Shown: positions 17,972 to 22,118 of the stretch, piece by piece
Layout of the letters: the number at the start of each line of letters is the position of its first letter
Numbering within the stretch: position 1 is the first letter of the stretch
Position numbers and translations under genes: made by a program
Notes under the pieces: model-generated
Told to the model about the DNA's origin: nothing
Seen by the model: only the letters and a program-made list of their open reading frames with translations
Databases searched by the model: none
Assembly: GCA_033557675.1 (NCBI GenBank)
Contig: JAWQRM010000492.1
Coordinates: 1 to 22,118, forward strand
DNA from: Coptodactyla brooksi
Taxonomy: Eukaryota > Arthropoda > Insecta > Coleoptera > Scarabaeidae
Reading direction: 5' to 3'
DNA: 22,118 nt

Positions 17972-19340
17972 TGTCAAGAATAGCTCGAAATGAAAAGCCA
18001 TCTTATTACTAACAAAAGTCAAACACCTACTATGTTTACGTTGCAAGCGGGAATATATTTTGACCAAGCAATCTTCTCGTTTCTTAAAATACTTTTCAAA
18101 TTTGCTTTTCAGTGTTAAATAACTGTTTGTGCAATAAAGCATATTTTATTTCTTTATCAAGGGCAGTTGGGTAAAATGTGTACACAATTATGTAGCAATC
18201 GCATTCCAACAATTGTTGAAATAGGAATGTATTTTTCTTTCTTTCTGACAATCAGATGCTCTATGTTAGGTATATTGGTTGGGCAGCTTTACAAGAGCTT
18301 TATATCGAAGTGACACTTAGATTTTATAAACTGTTTGAGGTGTAGCTTGACTTTACTTACTCGTAAAATGGAATATTTATATTGAACATATCTGTCGCAA
18401 TCGAAGATTTGCTGACATAATTCAGAATTGTCACATGTACAGCAATTATGGATGACGGAGTAATAATTTTAGTTATTCAATAATATGGTACAAATATGAA
18501 CATATAACCACGTCCAAAAAGTGCGCGCGTAGTGCATAGTATACGCATTGACCATGGATTTATTTATAAAAACTGTGAAATAAACTAGATGATATATTTA
18601 CAAAAATATTTTAAAAATTCTTAAAATTATAGCACACGCACGCGTCAACACATAGGTATTTTAAACAAACTATGTGTACTTTTCTGTAACAAAATATCGC
18701 GACTTGTTTGAAATGTTGCACAATAATAACTATTAATACGAATCATAATGTTTTATAGAGAGTATACAGTTTAAATTTTGGTAGATTAAGTATTTACGTA
18801 ATTATATATTATAAAGTAATAGTAATAATCGATGTATTGGACATACGGAACATTTGCTGAACCGTCAAAATACATGTTTATTTCTCAAGACTGTTCCGTT
18901 TTTATTAGAAGTCAATTTTAAAGTTTATATTAAAATTGTTATGTAATGAATCTGATATTTTCCATGAGCGGTTTACAATCATTTACCGCTTGAGGCAGCA
19001 CCTATCATTCAAGTAAGCCTATTCATAGTAGTAGCAAATACCTCACTATATTAGCATAAGGCAGATCTAAAATCTCCCTAGGTTCACACTTACTGATGTA
19101 GTTGATTTTTCATTGCGTGTCGTTCCGATATTTATGTGTTGTATCGAAGGTTCTTTTTGCAGAATGAGAATTGATTTCTCATTATTGTTGTTCGTGTCAA
19201 GCATGTTAGTTTGGTTAAAATAGATGAGCACGGGTCGATGAAAATACGAAGGAAGCTATAGAGAAAATGATGACAATTGGAGAAGCAAGTAAAATATATT
19301 AGGCTAGGTTATGGATAGTGGAACATTTGGCTTAGTAACA
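17972..19340. other. Non-coding AT-rich DNA
   Basis: No gene is recognised. The minus frame at 17855-18142 (95 codons, containing TSGHRDPKNCKC) overlaps the left border, has no known domain and is interrupted by the inverted repeats. A gcgcgcg patch (18520-18530) and short palindromes occur without context. Confidence 0.45.
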
Positions 19341-19390
19341 AAGATAAACAATGCCACCACCACACCGAAACCGAAAATGTTTATTTTGAG
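19341..19390 (-). repeat. Hammerhead-like repeat family, copy C (end fragment)
   Basis: aaacaatgccaccaccacac, then cgaaaccgaaaatgtttatt, matches copy A at 15570-15609 with a few changes. No CTGATGA/GAAA core follows, so only the terminal part was inserted or survives. Confidence 0.6.
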
Positions 19391-19699
19391 AAAAATAAAC
19401 CAACCCGACTCAATCCAACAGAGCTCATGTCACGTAGTAAATATGACTTTTTGATCAGTGTATTAATAATATGCGGAATGTCATAAAGTCAATAGACGCT
19501 TCAGTAAAACCGAAAAGAAGGTACAGGAAACCTTTTATTGTGATTTTTATGAAAAGAGCAGTAGGATTTAATAAAAAACTATTATCGGATTCAAAAGCAT
19601 AGAGCCCTGTGTTTGAAAACTTATATTTCTGAAAGAACCCCACGGAAAAATTTAAAAAGGCCTCGTTACAACTCAACGTTACAAGGCCTCGTTTCTACT
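19391..19699. other. Non-coding DNA with a short duplication
   Basis: aaggcctcgttacaa (19659 on) and acaaggcctcgttt (19681 on) form a direct repeat immediately before the LINE relic. This may be a local duplication or insertion scar. A 73-codon minus frame at 19455-19676 has no known motif. Confidence 0.45.
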
Positions 19700-20650
19700 G
19701 GATTTTGTCATCTGCTTTGTTCTTCCAATCCGTGATTCTAGTTTTGTCCATAGCATACTACTTCCTTTCTTCAAAGGCTCTTAAAATTCTTCTCCTTCGA
19801 TTCCTCGCTGACTTGTAATTTTGTGCTCGTCTTTAAATTCTGTACCCGTTCGTTCTCCAAATATGACCCACCCATTGCAGCCTGATTTTTAATTATTGCA
19901 ATTATATCCGATTCGTTATATAATTCTTTCTTTTCTTCCCGCCTGCCGTTAACTTACTTCCCATCATACACCTTTCTTAGCATTTTCTTTTCTCCTATAT
20001 ATTCGATGAATTTTCTACTGTCTTTCCCAACATCCACTCTTCACTGAAGTATGTTACCGCTAGCTGAACAATTGGTTCGCATACTCTCAACTTTAACTTT
20101 CATCCCCACAACCTTTGTTGTATATTCTTGGTTGTACATTTTAGTGGAATGCTTCAGGTTCCTAGATACCTGAATTCCTATTCTATTTTGCTATTTCTAT
20201 TATTAAGACACCGTGAACTCTTTCTTCGGCCATCACATATACTTCTTTTTGTTCTTTTATATTAAAACCCAATTCTTTCGCCGCTTTATCTAACTTTGCG
20301 GCAGTTTACTGCCCCGTTTTTACTTCTTGTTGGCATCGTTATATCATTCCCGAAATAATGGTGTTTTCGTGGTATACTAAGCCACTCTTATTCAGTTTTG
20401 CTTTTCCTATAACAAACTCCGAACCCAAATTGAACAGTTCATGAGAGAGAGGATTACTTGGTCGTAATCCTAACCGTATTTCGAATTTGCCGGTTAGTTC
20501 TCCATTTAATTTCACTCGGTTTACAGACTGTACCCGTGTCATCTTTATAATCCGTACAATTTTTTCTCATTCTTGATCCAGATAATTCTTTGCACAATTC
20601 TCTTCTTGTTATTCGGTCGTACGATTATTGAAAGCCTATGAATGCCACCC
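19700..20650 (-). pseudogene. Non-LTR retrotransposon reverse transcriptase relic
   Basis: The minus strand reads, in order and over several frames, the second half of a LINE-type RT. First comes SYDRITRRELCKEL (about 20570-20630), then VKLNGELTGKFEIRLGLRP followed by NPLSHELFNLGSEFVIGKAK, equivalent to the GLRQGDPLSP motif. The catalytic YADD site is degraded: one frame gives GNDITM, with the first Asp replaced by Asn and a stop beside it. Next are AAKELGFNIKEQKEV, EFRYLG, LKLRVCEPIVQLAVTYFSEE and, near the end, LQWVGHIWR and RRRRILRAFE. These are the usual post-RT landmarks of molluscan and insect LINEs. The endonuclease half is absent, so the copy is 5' truncated. At least a dozen stops and frame changes show it is old. 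The clade (RTE-, CR1- or Jockey-like) is not resolved. Confidence 0.88.
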
Positions 20651-21105
20651 ATGAAAGGAACTTAATAAGAGAAATAAACTAGCAAATAAACATTTATTTT
20701 TATAAAGAGCAAATGCTTTAAATGTCTGTAGCTTAGAACATATACAAAAACTAAAATACATTGCAAGATTTACAGATTAGCAAGCCGTACGAAGGAAGAC
20801 GATGAAGAGAGAAAACTAAGCGAGGTATACTTTCACACTTGAACCATGATTCAAGAGTACAAAGAAGTGTACAATATGCAAGTGTAGAATCAGCACAACC
20901 TCCTGAAAATATAAGGAAAGTAGTAGTAGAAAAACTATTAACTTCTACAAAAACTACTACAATTCTTTCGTTTAAATAAATATCGCCATGCATCATTAGC
21001 ATCAATGTGAGCTGCATTTTAGGCAAGATGTATTTAATTAACTATTGCAAACTGATGAATTTTTCATAATTGCAACACCATAACCATATAAAGATAAGTG
21101 AGTAA
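20651..21105. other. Non-coding AT-rich DNA
   Basis: This lies upstream of the LINE relic in minus sense. It contains a 91-codon minus frame (20751-21026) with no recognised motif and an imperfect gtacaaagaagtgtac palindrome near 20857. It may include undetected LINE sequence. Confidence 0.4.
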
Positions 21106-21158
21106 CAATGAAATATATCGAATATTTTTCCTAGAAAAATATTCGATATATTTCATTG
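21106..21158. repeat. Perfect 25-bp-arm palindrome with 3-base loop
   Basis: The left arm (21106-21130, starting caatgaaatatatcg) and right arm (21134-21158, ending cgatatatttcattg) are exact reverse complements around the loop cta. Complete identity of 25-base arms implies a recent origin, for example by template switching, or strong constraint. The 3-base loop is too short for a normal microRNA precursor. Confidence 0.96.
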
Positions 21159-21699
21159 CATCGAAGACCTAGAAAAAATTATATTTTCTAATATATTTTA
21201 GAACGTTAAAATATTGGACATTTTCATAATTTTAACAATTCGTTAAAGTTCGTTAAAATTATTCGTTATTTATCCTTATTTGTAATTATGAACATTTTTG
21301 TATTTTCTAATTTCTTTGGTAATCTAGAGGAAAGGAAACGATATGATAGTAAATAAGAGAAAATAGAAGTTATTGAGCCATGTCAACAAGTCAAACTTCT
21401 TCTTTCTAACGATATTAATGGAATCAGCAATTACAATTAGATGCTGCGCATCGTGGTGGAATTGTCAGAACTTCTATAGATATAGAGAACTCACTTGCGA
21501 AGTGTCATTACTATAATTTTCGCCCATTTATGGGCAGAACTACCTACGTAAGCACATATAAAGTAATAAAAGACATAACGTTCCTTTTCTGAATTGGCAC
21601 TTTGTGCGATCTAAAAAGTTTCACACTCGAACGTTTGTACAAAGATTGAAAACTTTAACATGTTATCACTGTTTTTCAAATCCATTAATGTCTCGTCCA
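21159..21699. other. Non-coding AT-rich DNA
   Basis: Only a small tandem pattern is seen (ttcgttaaag / ttcgttaaaa / ttattcgtta, about 21238-21268). No gene is recognised. Confidence 0.5.
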
Positions 21700-21733
21700 T
21701 TTACGTGACAATGTTTTGTAATTGTCACGTAAA
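21700..21733. repeat. 13-bp-arm hairpin
   Basis: Arms tttacgtgacaat (21700-21712) and attgtcacgtaaa (21721-21733) are exact reverse complements around the 8-base loop gttttgta. Pairing resumes outside after one mismatch (tcc / gga). Confidence 0.9.
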
Positions 21734-21897
21734 CGGATAGGAAATTAATAAGAAAGTGTACAAAGTATACAAATAATTGCATGCCAAAAATTCTTCTACA
21801 CGTAAATGAACTTGTACGGAACCTCCACAACCTTTTTTTAAACATTTTGTGAATTTTCAGATAAGCGTCTGTATTTGTTTTGTAATAGGTGTGTAAC

Positions 21898-22077
21898 AAG
21901 TTAAACCATATTCGCCACTACTCCAAAATTCAAAAACACCTGCTCGGGGTACGATTCGCTAAATAAGTTAGCGAAAATTGATAGACATTGAAACTCTGAG
22001 TCTTTCGTCGCTCCTGATGATGCTAACTTAGTGCGCCTAACAGATTTTTTGAATAGTGGTGACAATTGCTTTGCTTT
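21898..22077 (+). repeat. Hammerhead-like repeat family, copy D (both ends present)
   Basis: The left end aagttaaaccatattcgcca and the right end, reverse-complemented aaagcaaagcaattgtcacc, are diverged inverted ends; the element is about 180 bp. Two core-like parts are seen. One is a stem TCGCTAA-ataag-TTAGCGA followed by GAAA (21956-21976). The other is ctcCTGATGA (22014-22020, exact) followed by tGCTAACTTAGtgc, after which the expected GAAA reads CCTA. GCTAACTTA (22022-22030) is the reverse complement of 21964-21972. It is non-coding and probably inactive. Confidence 0.6.
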
Positions 22078-22118
22078 AATGAAATATGTATTATATTAAG
22101 GAAATATGACTTACAAAT

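Noticed and set aside
21106..21158. microRNA precursor
   Set aside because: The loop is only 3 bases and the stem is perfect over its whole 25 bases, unlike animal microRNA hairpins.
1..22118. CRISPR array, operon or prokaryotic gene cluster
   Set aside because: No regularly spaced repeats, no long adjacent reading frames, and clear intron and eukaryotic transposon features.

Overview
This is an AT-rich eukaryotic window, most likely from a mollusc and plausibly a cephalopod. It has no dense gene array, no operons and no bacterial-type signals. It holds one spliced host exon with a strong acceptor in a sea of AT-rich non-coding DNA, decayed transposons of several classes, a tRNA-like SINE head, microsatellites and many short hairpins. 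The organism call is an inference from the neuropeptide-receptor-like exon and the repeat mix; nothing in the sequence names the species.

The one confident host gene piece is the terminal coding exon at 13439-13623 (+). It encodes transmembrane helix 7, helix 8 and the C-tail of a class A peptide GPCR, with the NPxxY motif in the variant form NFILY. Helices 1-6 are not in the window, so 1-13438 is probably intron, perhaps including intergenic DNA. The 3' UTR follows, with candidate poly(A) signals near 14013 and 14460 and a strong 12-bp-arm hairpin at 14268-14363.

The rest is mostly mobile-element debris. Two mariner elements lie in the same orientation (8957-10218 and about 11100-12225). 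Both are dead, with nearly complementary losses of the catalytic DDD residues. A non-LTR retrotransposon reverse transcriptase relic occupies about 19700-20650 (-). A Penelope-like RT fragment is at 5299-5592 (-), and a possible GIY-YIG-like fragment at 6361-6699 (-). A tRNA-like SINE head is at 7108-7198 (-), and a LINE/SINE 3' tail ending in (ATT)n at about 7750-7805. An unassigned coding-like relic lies at about 2490-3175 (-).

The most unusual signal is a dispersed family of short repeats (about 160-180 bp when complete, with inverted ends). Their core resembles a type I hammerhead ribozyme: CTGATGA, a short stem II hairpin, then GAAA. Copies or fragments lie at 8584-8615, 15564-15660, 16618-16775, 19341-19390 and 21898-22077, and possibly at 2728-2747 and 3557-3712. 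Hammerheads are known from Penelope-like elements and small animal retrozymes, and a Penelope-like RT fragment is also present. Every copy here looks decayed. Other items worth checking are a perfect 25-bp-arm palindrome at 21106-21158, a perfect estrogen-response-element-like site at 17935-17947, and a CpG-dense patch near 15300-15440.
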